In this document: in pieces, positions 36,904-45,838 of the stretch
Numbering within the stretch: position 1 is the stretch's first letter
Layout of the letters: the number at the start of each line of letters is the position of its first letter
NCBI RefSeq assembly: GCF_006716865.1
Contig: NZ_VFPT01000005.1
Location: 1 to 64,000 of the forward strand
Direction of reading: 5' to 3'
Source of the DNA: Roseinatronobacter monicus
Lineage (GTDB): Bacteria; Pseudomonadota; Alphaproteobacteria; Rhodobacterales; Rhodobacteraceae
Length of the DNA stretch: 64,000 nucleotides
Program-made: the position numbers and the translations under genes
Notes under the pieces: generated by a model
What the model was told of the DNA's origin: nothing
The model's input: only the letters and a program-made list of their open reading frames with translations
Database searches by the model: none

Positions 36904-39174
36904 ATGAAACTGTTTTTCCGAATTTTTACCGACGATGGCCCACTTCAGCGAAAGCTTGTAAATCTTGTACACAGTGAAGGTTCGACCGCAAGGGAATTGG
37001 CATCCGTAGCGACCAACACAAATGGGTATGGAATATTCACCATTCCCCTTGACAGAAACTTGCTGGGGCGCGCGAAGCTGAGCTTGCAGATTGGCCGCCG
37101 AATTATCGAGTTGGATGTCAAGGATATTGAACACAGGCATGTAGTACCCATTCATATCAGCCTTGAAGAGGCAAAAGGACTGCCTGAAGCTAAGCTCCCG
37201 TGGCATATTTCGCCTATAGACATATCAGATATCGATCTAATTCCTGGCATTTTTCCAGACCTTGGGGATGGCGTGTTTGGAGAAGGTTACTGCGAACGTT
37301 TGCTACCGACTGACCAAGCTCCTTTGGTTCAGGAATTGACCCATCTCGTTAAAACCACGCGTAATGTGCAGGAGTGTGACGGCGAGTTACAACTCGATGA
37401 AGGCCGAATGCTTCATTTTAAGGCTCGCTGGGACTTTTTGGGGTATTCTCTGGGGACGTTGCTAAAATCCGTAAGCCTTTTGCCCTGCGAGAAAGTCTCC
37501 TTTGCTGTACGAGATTGGCAACATGGTATCCGCCAATTCGCTGAAGAAGGGCAGACGGATCAACAAATCCAAACAGCCTCTTTGAGCCAAATGACGTCTG
37601 TGTCAGAGGTCATGCACGCCACGTCCCGGAGCTTTGAGGCAGGGCTTGGCGTAGAATTTTCTATTCCACAGATATCGCTTGGAATTTCTGCAGCGGCGTC
37701 TTATTCGCACGCTACTTATAATACCAACATGCAAAGCACACTCTCGAATCTTATTCAGAGCTCTGCCAGTGCCTCACGCTCGACACATCGGGTTTCGTTG
37801 ATCGAAGTATCAGAGCAGCACAGCCAGTCTGAAGCGCTACGCACGATTTGCAACAATAATCATTGCCATACACTCAACGTGTTCTTCCGTGCGGTGCTGG
37901 AAAACTATCGTTTGACAACCAGAGCTATGGGGTGGCGCGAGGTCTATTTCGTCCATTATGAGGTCAAAGAATTCACGGCCGAGAGCGCCCTGTGTGCGCA
38001 GCATTTACTTGCTGAAAACTTGCTTGAGCCACAGCTTGCAGAGTGTTTTGCAGCGCTGGCAAACCAGACTTATGCACCCATTGATGACACCGATCCGGAT
38101 GCAAATGATGTTAGCGTCGATAGCAAGACGAACCGAATCAGGATTACGTTAAGGATCGGTGGTAACGGCCTTGGCAAGAATCGCCCTATCATGCTGAGCC
38201 TTCAAATGAAAAATGGCAACGTTCTTGATTTTTCTGTTTCTCGTGCAGCTAGATGGAAACGAAATAGTGATTACACACATTTTATCGATATTTCTCCGGT
38301 AAAACCCGAGGATATTGATAAAATTGGACTTAAAAATGATTCTGGATATCGTGTAGATATATCTTCCATATCCTTTGCTTTCCTAGATTCCCAGGGTGGA
38401 TGGACTGCCATTGCGTCGGGCTCGTTTGGGATTTTTAGAAGCCGCTCCCAGAAATACCTAACCTCCGTTTATCAGGCACCCGCCTCGAATGACGAGCAAG
38501 AGAACCCGATGATCTCCGATCATGCTGCAGAAAGCGCCCGGCAAGACGCCATCTGTGCAGCCCGTTTGCTTGCGCACCTAAATTGCAACAAACATTATTA
38601 CAATCAGTTGCTCTGGTTGGGTGAAGACATCAATGAACGCCTTTGTCGTTTCGAAAAAATTCAATGTGGCGAGAACGTATTGGCAGATCTGGTAAAACCT
38701 CAACCTATCGGGGTTTTTGGCTGCTCTGTCGCCTTTCCCAAAGCCGATAGCGTCTATGTCGATGAACCTTTGCCGCCAGATGAATCTCTAATTACTCTTG
38801 CGACATCCGGTGTCTACGCTGATTCGGCGCTTGGCCGCTGTACGTCGTGCGAAACTAAGGATGACGATGTCTACTGGGACTGGTCGGAAAGCCCGTGCAA
38901 TTGCGGAAACGCGCTTACTGCTCCGGGTAACGTAACAAATGTCGGCTTGCCGACCACGCCCCCATTTGTAAACAATGGTCAAGCCGCTAATCTGATCCAA
39001 GGATTGAAAGGTTTGGGGGTAGATATCGGTGCATCAGCCCTTGGAAGTTTGTTAGAGACCCTAGTTAAAACCAACACGTCCCTTCTGAAGGATTTGTTGG
39101 AGGCTGTGCCGAAAGACTCGAATGACGATGAACCACCGGAAGACTCGAATGGTGAGGGAACATCGGGAGACTGA
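36904..39174 (+). CDS. Large unknown multidomain protein, third gene of the operon
   Basis: 756 residues, AAGGAG before the ATG, no signal peptide. Residues 1-85 resemble a small beta-sandwich (NTNGYGIFTIPLD). Residues 185-205 have LGTLLKSVSLLPCEKVSFAV. Residues 222-300 are Ser/Thr/Gln-rich and alternate polar and hydrophobic (GVEFSIPQISLGISAAASYS), like membrane-inserting hairpins of pore-forming proteins. Residues 405-515 look like a second beta-sandwich. Residues 552-580 (CAARLLAHLNCNKHYYNQLL) are helical. Residues 645-668 form a Cys cluster (RCTSCE, CNCG). The acidic tail repeats DSN. Base use is more AT-rich than in the neighbours, suggesting transfer. Function unknown. Confidence 0.75.
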   Translation: MKLFFRIFTDDGPLQRKLVNLVHSEGSTARELASVATNTNGYGIFTIPLDRNLLGRAKLSLQIGRRIIELDVKDIEHRHVVPIHISLEEAKGLPEAKLPWHISPIDISDIDLIPGIFPDLGDGVFGEGYCERLLPTDQAPLVQELTHLVKTTRNVQECDGELQLDEGRMLHFKARWDFLGYSLGTLLKSVSLLPCEKVSFAVRDWQHGIRQFAEEGQTDQQIQTASLSQMTSVSEVMHATSRSFEAGLGVEFSIPQISLGISAAASYSHATYNTNMQSTLSNLIQSSASASRSTHRVSLIEVSEQHSQSEALRTICNNNHCHTLNVFFRAVLENYRLTTRAMGWREVYFVHYEVKEFTAESALCAQHLLAENLLEPQLAECFAALANQTYAPIDDTDPDANDVSVDSKTNRIRITLRIGGNGLGKNRPIMLSLQMKNGNVLDFSVSRAARWKRNSDYTHFIDISPVKPEDIDKIGLKNDSGYRVDISSISFAFLDSQGGWTAIASGSFGIFRSRSQKYLTSVYQAPASNDEQENPMISDHAAESARQDAICAARLLAHLNCNKHYYNQLLWLGEDINERLCRFEKIQCGENVLADLVKPQPIGVFGCSVAFPKADSVYVDEPLPPDESLITLATSGVYADSALGRCTSCETKDDDVYWDWSESPCNCGNALTAPGNVTNVGLPTTPPFVNNGQAANLIQGLKGLGVDIGASALGSLLETLVKTNTSLLKDLLEAVPKDSNDDEPPEDSNGEGTSGD

Positions 39175-39215
39175 AGAGATTCAATCGCAGACACAGCGAA
39201 AGATGACAACAACTT

Positions 39216-39239
39216 TGCGGGGGCCTCACAACCCCCGCA
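39216..39239. terminator. Bidirectional stem-loop between convergent genes
   Basis: TGCGGGGG-CCTCACAA-CCCCCGCA, a perfect 8-bp stem 41 bases after the 756-codon gene. The stop codon of the convergent di-heme gene (39226-39228) lies in the loop. T-runs are weak on both sides. Confidence 0.6.
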
Positions 39240-41166
39240 GATAAGCCACCAGCGCCGCGCGGTCCTGATCGCTTAACCCGCCAGCCGGGAACTCATGCCC
39301 CCGGTTGGAATTGCCCGGGATCACGCGGCCGGTGTCGTCCATCACGTCGAACCACGACCAGGCGCCCCCGTCAACCGGGGCGCCTGTGCCTACTTTCACC
39401 GGGTCGAACAGTACCTGACCCACGGCAAAGCGGGTCGGGCGTTCGGACACAGGGCGCAGCAGGTCATTCAGCGTCGGCACCGATCCGTTGTGCAGATAGG
39501 GCGCCGAGGCGAAAATGCCCGACAGCGGTGCGGCGCGATAGGCAGGGTCGGGCGTGTGGGGGGCGCGCAGGCGCTGTTCTGCCAGCGCGTCGCGGCAGCG
39601 GGCCTCGACCTCTTCCAGCGTCTGCAAACCATGCGTGCCGGGGCGCGGGCTGGTATCGGGCGCCTCTTGCCCGAAAATCCACTGACCGCCCCGCACCGGA
39701 AGGCTGGCCAGATCATCCCACATGGCGCTCGCGCGGCGGGTCAGGTCAGCCTTGTGGACATCGGCAATCTCGCTGCGCTTCTCATATAGCACCCGCAAGG
39801 ACAGATCCTCGATCAGGCGCAGGGTTTCGCTGCCCGGCGGATGGCGGGCCAGTTCCAGCCCGGCGATCCCCTCGCGCCGATAGCTTTGGGCGGCGTTGAA
39901 CACATTGGTCAGGCCAGCCATGCGACCCGACCAACTGGTATGCGTGGCGGCGTTGCAAGCGTTCATCGGGTCGGTGCCGATGCCGGGTATGGGCTGACCG
40001 GGCTTATCCAGCACCGGGATCATGCGCGAAAACACCTCGGCGCCCGGGTCGCGGCTGGTGGCGTCGATGATGCGGGCAGGCGGGGCGTCGCGGTCGATCA
40101 CGGCATGGCAGGCGGCGCAATGCTGGTTGTAAAGCACCTCGCCGCGCGCGATTTGCGCAGCATCGGGCAGGCCCCAGGCCGTGGGCCAGCGCGGCGCGTC
40201 CAAAGTGCCCAAGGCGCGTTCCAGATAGACCATATTCGCCACCCGGACCGAGCTTTGTACCGCCGGATAGCTGGCCGAGCCGAGCTCTTGCGCGGGTGGC
40301 AAGGTGATATCGGCGAAGACGCCGATCACCTCTGCGATATTGCGGATCAGGGCGCCTGAACTGATTTCGGCCCAGAGCCCCAGATCCACCGACTTGAACG
40401 ACGATCCGTTCCATTGCACCCGCTCAGAGCGCGGCCCATACCAGACCTGCGGGATGGATACAGGTGCGCTGGCGGCTGGCAGCACATCGCCCGCGCGCAA
40501 ACCGGACAAAGAGGCGGTCGTGTTCAAGATTACCTGCACCGCATCCTGCCGCCCGTGGCCCCATGTACCGCCGCGCGAGACCGAGTCCTGTATGGGGGTG
40601 CGAAATTGCAACCAGTCCCCCAGTTCAGCACGCAAGGCGGCGCGGCTGTCTTGCGTGTTGACGGGCAAGACAGCATCGGCAAAGCCCAGCCACGCCGCGC
40701 CCTCCTGCGCGCCATCGCGCCAAAGCGCCTCGGTCGAGGCTACCAGCCCGCTCATGAAGCCTTGCAGGTCCATCATCGTTGCCCCGCCATGCACGATATG
40801 GCGGTGCGTTCCATCGTCCAGAACGCCGGTATGGCAGGCCGCGCAGGTCAGCCCCATCGCCGGAGCGCGGGCCGGGTCAGCGTCAACCACGAACCCGATA
40901 GGGTCTGTCGCGTCGGCGTCGCAAAAGGGAAAGCCCATATTTTCCAGCCTGTCACGGCTGGCATAAGCCCCCGATCCATCGGCGGCAGGCAAGGCACGAT
41001 ACCAGTCCAGCCGCATCAACCGCGACCCTTGCGACAACCCATACCATGCGGCGGCATCTTCTTGCGCCCAATTCTGGCCAAGCCCCTCGAAATCATAGCT
41101 TTGGCAGGCGAGGGTTTGACTTGGCAGGGCAAAGGCCGCAAGAATGGCGAGAGAAATTGCGCGCAT
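39226..41166 (-). CDS. Secreted di-heme c-type cytochrome, RoxA/cytochrome c peroxidase-like
   Basis: 646 residues. A signal peptide (RAISLAILAAFALPSQTLA) and two CAACH heme-binding motifs, near residues 107 and 350. The size and wide spacing resemble the RoxA/RoxB type of di-heme oxygenases more than the roughly 350-residue cytochrome c peroxidases. It should sit in the periplasm or be released, and bind two hemes covalently. Whether it is a peroxidase or an oxygenase cannot be told from the sequence. Confidence 0.8.
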   Translation of the reverse strand: MRAISLAILAAFALPSQTLACQSYDFEGLGQNWAQEDAAAWYGLSQGSRLMRLDWYRALPAADGSGAYASRDRLENMGFPFCDADATDPIGFVVDADPARAPAMGLTCAACHTGVLDDGTHRHIVHGGATMMDLQGFMSGLVASTEALWRDGAQEGAAWLGFADAVLPVNTQDSRAALRAELGDWLQFRTPIQDSVSRGGTWGHGRQDAVQVILNTTASLSGLRAGDVLPAASAPVSIPQVWYGPRSERVQWNGSSFKSVDLGLWAEISSGALIRNIAEVIGVFADITLPPAQELGSASYPAVQSSVRVANMVYLERALGTLDAPRWPTAWGLPDAAQIARGEVLYNQHCAACHAVIDRDAPPARIIDATSRDPGAEVFSRMIPVLDKPGQPIPGIGTDPMNACNAATHTSWSGRMAGLTNVFNAAQSYRREGIAGLELARHPPGSETLRLIEDLSLRVLYEKRSEIADVHKADLTRRASAMWDDLASLPVRGGQWIFGQEAPDTSPRPGTHGLQTLEEVEARCRDALAEQRLRAPHTPDPAYRAAPLSGIFASAPYLHNGSVPTLNDLLRPVSERPTRFAVGQVLFDPVKVGTGAPVDGGAWSWFDVMDDTGRVIPGNSNRGHEFPAGGLSDQDRAALVAYLRGL

Positions 41167-41181
41167 GAACAGGCTCCACTT

Positions 41182-42564
41182 TTGAATTGGCTCAGAATTG
41201 CACAGGTTTTAACACTTGCAAACTGCCTTTTCGGGCTTACCGGGCCTGCCAATGCCCAACCCGCAAAAGTCTGCGCCCCGCTTGAGGTCGAGGTGCTATG
41301 CGACGCGGGCCGCGTAACCGGCTATCGTCTGAGCGCGCCGGACGCTTTGCTCTATCATCTTGCGCCAACCCGTTCTGGCCTCTTGCGCGAGGGCGACTTG
41401 ATCACGTTGCGCCAAACGGGCGGGCAGAGCATCTCACCTACACGCCTTGGCGAGCCTATCACCCTTGCTGTGCAAGGCACCGATCTGGCCGATCCCAGAG
41501 GCTGTTGTTTTGCCAAACAACGTTTGCCGGGACCCGAGGCATGCGGCCAAACTGTCGTGCCGCTTGTCGGTGACGCAAGCGTAATCCCTTCCCCGCCCCT
41601 TGCCGCACAGCGACTTGATCTGGTGAAGACGCTCGCCAGGGCCTGCAGCAGCTCCGAGTCAGCGCAACGTCACGATTGCACCTTTGACCTAGTGCTCCGC
41701 AATTCAGGTGAAGCGTCATTTGTCGGGGTGGTGGCCCTGACAGATACCTTCATGGGCTTGCAGCCCACGGCTATCTCGACGCAAGGCGAGGGCTGGTCAT
41801 GCCACCAGCGCGGGGCCGAAGCCATATGTATCAATGGCGCGGTGCAACTGGCGCCGGGTCATGAAAGCCATGTGCAGATTACGCTATCTCTCCGCGGAGG
41901 GGCCCGACCGGTCCGGTTTGAAAACTGCGCCGCGCTTGGCGTAGGGCCTGATCGCGCCGTTCAGGCCATGGTCGCACAGCGTGCGATGCAGCTGCTGGGC
42001 ATCGACGGTGGGCCAGTCGATGGTCAACCGGGGCCCCGCACCCGCGCTGGCCTGCGCGTGCTCACAGAGATGCTCGGCCTTGCTGTCGATGAGAACATCA
42101 CGTCCGAGCTCTTCACGGCCCTAGGCCTGCCCGAGGCCGGGCCTGTCAGCTGCGTATCAGTCGATCTGCCTGCCCTGCGCCGGCCAACACCCCCGCCGCC
42201 GCCCGTATGCACCGCTCCGAATACGGTGCGGCAGGGCAATGCCTGCGTCTGCCGTCGTGGGTTTGAACAGGTTGCTGGGCGCGGATGCGTGCCGCGTACC
42301 GATCCACCGCCCCCGACAGTACTGCAATGCGACGGTGCCACAACCATAAATCAGGGCGACGCGTGTGTCTGCCGCTTTCCTGGAATGGTGCGGCACAATG
42401 CGACGTCTTGCGTCTGTCCGCAGGGGACCACTTTTTCTGCGGGTCAAGGTTGCATCACGCCCCAGGTCGAGCCGATACTGTGTCCAAATGGCTTGCCACG
42501 TCTGCCGCACGTCGGCTGCATCGATGTCCGAATCGAGGTGGGTCCAAGATTCGGCCGGGAGTGA
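41182..42564 (+). CDS. Secreted Cys-rich protein with peptidoglycan-binding-like domain
   Basis: About 460 residues if it starts at TTG 41182, which gives a good signal peptide (NWLRIAQVLTLANCLFGLTG, cleavage after ANA). The frame stays open far upstream as the antisense of the di-heme gene, so an earlier start is unlikely. A DUF11-like region (FDLVLRNSGEASFVGVVALT) is followed by a PG_binding_1-like domain (AMQLLGIDGGPVDGQPGPRT), a proline linker and three Cys-rich repeats of the form C..NTVRQGNACVCRRGF. It is divergent from the di-heme gene, the two starts being only 15 bases apart. Confidence 0.65.
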   Translation: MNWLRIAQVLTLANCLFGLTGPANAQPAKVCAPLEVEVLCDAGRVTGYRLSAPDALLYHLAPTRSGLLREGDLITLRQTGGQSISPTRLGEPITLAVQGTDLADPRGCCFAKQRLPGPEACGQTVVPLVGDASVIPSPPLAAQRLDLVKTLARACSSSESAQRHDCTFDLVLRNSGEASFVGVVALTDTFMGLQPTAISTQGEGWSCHQRGAEAICINGAVQLAPGHESHVQITLSLRGGARPVRFENCAALGVGPDRAVQAMVAQRAMQLLGIDGGPVDGQPGPRTRAGLRVLTEMLGLAVDENITSELFTALGLPEAGPVSCVSVDLPALRRPTPPPPPVCTAPNTVRQGNACVCRRGFEQVAGRGCVPRTDPPPPTVLQCDGATTINQGDACVCRFPGMVRHNATSCVCPQGTTFSAGQGCITPQVEPILCPNGLPRLPHVGCIDVRIEVGPRFGRE

Positions 42565-42768
42565 GCGCACAATCAGCCGAACGGCTTAATTGGTCTGTTG
42601 CGGCTCATCCTATGCCGCCGATGCTTCCGGCGCCTATGATGCGCTGCGGCCGCATGCTGCGCCACTCCTGAGCGACCGCTTTGACCAACCTCATTTTAAA
42701 GGCCGACCGGCGGCAAAGGGCCGGGTACGTCGACGCTGCCGTCGCCTTCGCAAGGGGCGGAAAGCTGT

Positions 42769-42990
42769 AAGCCTACGGTGAGTACCGCGGCTATGCGGCC
42801 TTGACCGTGCTTTTGGTGCGGCTTTCTGGTTTCCGCACCACGGCAACAATTCATGCAGGCGTGAGATGGGTATGTCGGAGATGCGGCCGATCACATCGGC
42901 GAGCCACGCTTGGGGGTCGATATCGTTGAGCTTGGCCGTTCAACGTGTAGATGGCGGCGGCGCGCTGACCTCCGCGCTCGGACCGCGCGA
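42769..42990 (-). pseudogene. IS66 TnpC 3' remnant
   Basis: Minus-strand translation gives LFARSERGGQRAAAIYTLNG and, after a frameshift, LNDIDPQAWLADVIGRI then HELLPW, the C-terminus of IS66 TnpC. On its left GTAAGCCTACGGTGAGTACC resembles an IS66 end. The rest of the element is gone. It differs from the intact IS66 at 30.3-33.0 kb. Confidence 0.75.
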
Positions 42991-43040
42991 AGAGAGCCAG
43001 GACTTCCGGCCGAGAGCCACACCGCGCAGGTAGCGCAGCG

Positions 43041-43226
43041 GCAATCTGTGTGGCGCAGCTATCCGAAAACTGGAAAATTCAGGAGGGAAGTCCGTCGTTC
43101 ATGCGGTTTGCCCGAACGCTGAATCGAGATATTGACGCCGTACGCAATGCTATCGAACTTCCGTTGAGCAACGGTCAAGCGGAGGGCCAAATCAATCGCC
43201 TGAAGAACCTGAAACGCGCATTGTAA
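43041..43226 (+). pseudogene. ISL3-family transposase 3' remnant
   Basis: The plus frame reads WKIQEGSPSFMRFARTLNRD, then ELPLSNGQAEGQINRLKNLK, and ends with a premature TAA at 43224-43226. SNGQAEGQINRLK is the conserved third-acidic-residue region of ISL3-type transposases of a different branch from the intact copy at 22688. Confidence 0.72.
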
Positions 43227-43283
43227 GGCCGCGCCGGACCAAGTACGCCTCAGAGCCTGAATGCCGCCCCTCCGCCACACAGA

Positions 43284-43441
43284 TTGAGGCAGAACCCCTT
43301 GGCCGGCGTCTCTACAAGATCGACGGCGGTCAGGCTTGGGACCAGATCGGCCAGATTCTTGAGAGCGCAGCCGGCAATGATCTGAGCGAACGCCAGGTCG
43401 CTACGGTGAATGACCTGAAGATCGCGCTGCATATCCGGTAA
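43284..43441 (+). pseudogene. Possible 3' end of an unidentified gene
   Basis: An open frame without a start gives EAEPLGRRLYKIDGGQAWDQ, then IGQILESAAGNDLSERQVAT, and a stop at 43439-43441. It reads like a real protein C-terminus but I cannot assign it. It may be a gene tail left by the adjacent ISL3 remnant. Nothing is recognised from 43442 to 43687. Confidence 0.35.
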
Positions 43442-43687
43442 TCCCGGCGCGATCTGCTCTCCTGTCCTCCAAACCCGCCACGTCCTTGGCTAGGCCGACA
43501 AGGCAGTTTAACATGGACCGCCTCTTTTCTGTTGTAGCTTCAGTGAAGGCGACAGTGCTATCGCAACAGCTTCCTATGTGTGTGCAGCACGCCTTACGTT
43601 GCGGCGACAGTGCATTGCACGAATTGTGATTCACACAGGCTTTCTTTAAAGTAAAATGCTGGATTCTCGCCACAGAAAGCTGATTTC

Positions 43688-44680
43688 ATGTCTTCCCAAC
43701 AGGCTTCATCACGCACGGCTGCACTTCCTTTTGTGGTTATCGCCCTTTTTGCAATATCGGTTGCCATATCCGTCTGGTGGATCACACGTCCTACCGCTTT
43801 GTTGGTTCAAGGAGAGGTCGCAGCTCCGCGGGTCGATGTATCCGCGCGAACGTCTGGCCGCGTGGTTGAGATTATGGCTGACTTGGGTGGGCCGGTCGAA
43901 GCCGGGCAGGTTCTGGTGGAGCTGTCCAACCCGCAGCTCGTCACCTCTCATGCGGCGGCAGACTCTGGGTTGGATGTCGCACGCGCATCGCAAGCGGCAG
44001 CGGGGGCGACACGGCCCGAGGTGATCCGCGCGCGCGAGGCGGAATTGGCTGCAGCACAGGCTGACCTGCGACTAGCCGAGGAACAGGTTACACGTGACAC
44101 AGAGCTCGCCCAGCAAGGCTTGCGCCCGCAAGCTGCGATTGACCAGACCATACGTAATGTCGAAACGGCAGCGCGCCGTGTCGAAGCAGCCCAGGCGCAG
44201 CTTGATCTGGCCCGCGCCGGTGCCTCGCCTGAAGAACGCGCCTTGGCCGCCGCGCAAGTCGCGCAGGCCGAGGCCGCGCTTGCCCAGCGTCAGGCCGATC
44301 TGGACGAGTTGACGATCTATGCGCCGCTTGGTGGCGAGATTTCCGCCCGTTTGATCGAGATGGGTGAAAATGTTGGCCCCGGTGCGCCGCTCTTTACGAT
44401 TGTGGATCTCGAACAGGCCTGGTTCACGTTCAACCTTCGCGAGGATCTGCTGACCGGGTTGCAGGTGGGCGATGTGCTCTCGGTCCATGTGCCTGCATTG
44501 CAGCTTGATATCGAGACTGAGATATCGCTGATCAATGTCCAAGGGCAATTTGCGAGCTGGCGCGCAACGCGGGCCACGGGTGATTTCGATCTGCGGAGTT
44601 TTGAGCTGCGCGCCCGCCCACTTGCGCCAGTTGAGGGGGTGCGGCCCGGCATGTCGGCGCTGATTTCGCTGGGTGGGTAG
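43688..44680 (+). CDS. HlyD-family membrane fusion protein
   Basis: 330 residues. One N-terminal membrane anchor (VVIALFAISVAISVWWI), then the lipoyl half (VSARTSGRVVEIMADLGGPV), a long coiled coil with alanine/glutamine repeats (near residues 95-200) and the second half ELTIYAPLGGEISARLIEMG. It links inner-membrane exporters to an outer-membrane channel. Three bases separate it from the first ABC-2 permease. Confidence 0.9.
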   Translation: MSSQQASSRTAALPFVVIALFAISVAISVWWITRPTALLVQGEVAAPRVDVSARTSGRVVEIMADLGGPVEAGQVLVELSNPQLVTSHAAADSGLDVARASQAAAGATRPEVIRAREAELAAAQADLRLAEEQVTRDTELAQQGLRPQAAIDQTIRNVETAARRVEAAQAQLDLARAGASPEERALAAAQVAQAEAALAQRQADLDELTIYAPLGGEISARLIEMGENVGPGAPLFTIVDLEQAWFTFNLREDLLTGLQVGDVLSVHVPALQLDIETEISLINVQGQFASWRATRATGDFDLRSFELRARPLAPVEGVRPGMSALISLGG

Positions 44681-44683
44681 CTT

Positions 44684-45838
44684 ATGCTGGCGGTCATGTT
44701 GCGCGAATTCCGGATGATCCTGCGCCGCCCGGCCCTGCTGGGGCTGGTTGTCGTGCTGCCTGTGGTGATGCTTCTGACGCTGGCAGGTATTTTCCGTGCC
44801 GGGATCCCGACAGGCATGGCTGTAACAGTAGTCGACCTGGATCGGTCGGATCTGTCGCGCAGCATCACGCGGATGCTGGATGCAGCGCCGGAAATCACCG
44901 TGCGCGAACAGGCCCTGAGCTTGAGTGATGCCCGCGCGCAGATCGTGACGGGTCATGTCCGCGGCGCTGTCTATCTGCCGCAAGGGCTTGAGCGTGATAT
45001 CCTCCGGGGCGCGCGCCCGGAAATCGTCATCTTCTACGACAACCAGCATATGAGCGCCGGGTCCATGGTCGCACGGGGCGCGCGCGGTGCGATCGATACG
45101 GCCGTCGCCGGTCTGCGCCTGTCTATCCGGCAGGGTCAGGGTGAAGCGTCAGTGCAGGCGATGGTCAGCATCCAGCCTATTCCGTTGCAGGCTCATGCAC
45201 TTTTCAACCCGGCCTTTGACTATGTTCATTTCTTGCTCGCGGCGCTGGTGCCTACAGTGTTGCAGATCATCGCAGCGGCAGCGACGGCCTACGCCATTTC
45301 GCTGGACTTCGGACCTGGGCGGCATCCGCAGGTACTGGCACGCATGGCTGACGGGGTTTTGCCTGCGATGCTGGGCAAGATTTTGCCCTATACTGTCATC
45401 GTTCTGTTGATCCTCGGGCTGTCGGATATAGCGCTTTATGGCTGGCTGGGCGTGCCCTTGCGTGGGTCACTGCTGCTGATGGCAACAGGTGCAGTCTTGT
45501 TTGTACTGAGCACGCAACTGATCGGCGCGGCGGCCTTCGTGCTGACCCGCGATATGGGCCGCGCCGCCAGCATAATCGCCGTGATCACAGCCCCTGCTTT
45601 CGGTTTCATGGGGCTAGGGTTCCCGCGCGAGGCCATGTCGCAACTCGCCCAGGCCTGGGGCGCAGTGATCCCTGGCACATGGTATGTGCAATTGCGTATC
45701 GACCAGTCGCTGCGCGACACACCGCTTGATATTTCGGTCTGGTCGGTGGTTTGGCTGGGCTGTATTGTCCTTGCGCTGGGGGCCTTGGTCCTGCTGCGCC
45801 TGGTCAGACTACGCCGCGAGATCGAGGCCAAAACATGA
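44684..45838 (+). CDS. ABC-2 type transporter permease
   Basis: 384 residues. One N-terminal membrane segment, a periplasmic domain of about 150 residues (TVVDLDRSDLSRSITRMLDA), then five to six membrane segments near the C-terminus: the YhhJ/YbhR/YbhS topology. Its stop overlaps the next start by ATGA. No ATPase gene is in the cluster. Confidence 0.88.
   Translation: MLAVMLREFRMILRRPALLGLVVVLPVVMLLTLAGIFRAGIPTGMAVTVVDLDRSDLSRSITRMLDAAPEITVREQALSLSDARAQIVTGHVRGAVYLPQGLERDILRGARPEIVIFYDNQHMSAGSMVARGARGAIDTAVAGLRLSIRQGQGEASVQAMVSIQPIPLQAHALFNPAFDYVHFLLAALVPTVLQIIAAAATAYAISLDFGPGRHPQVLARMADGVLPAMLGKILPYTVIVLLILGLSDIALYGWLGVPLRGSLLLMATGAVLFVLSTQLIGAAAFVLTRDMGRAASIIAVITAPAFGFMGLGFPREAMSQLAQAWGAVIPGTWYVQLRIDQSLRDTPLDISVWSVVWLGCIVLALGALVLLRLVRLRREIEAKT

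Noticed and set aside
40414..41181. Upstream 256 codons of the frame containing the Cys-rich protein
   Set aside because: They are antisense to the di-heme gene; a signal peptide begins only at 41182.
44072..45049. 325-codon ORF on the minus strand
   Set aside because: It is antisense to the HlyD and ABC-2 genes, whose motifs are clear.
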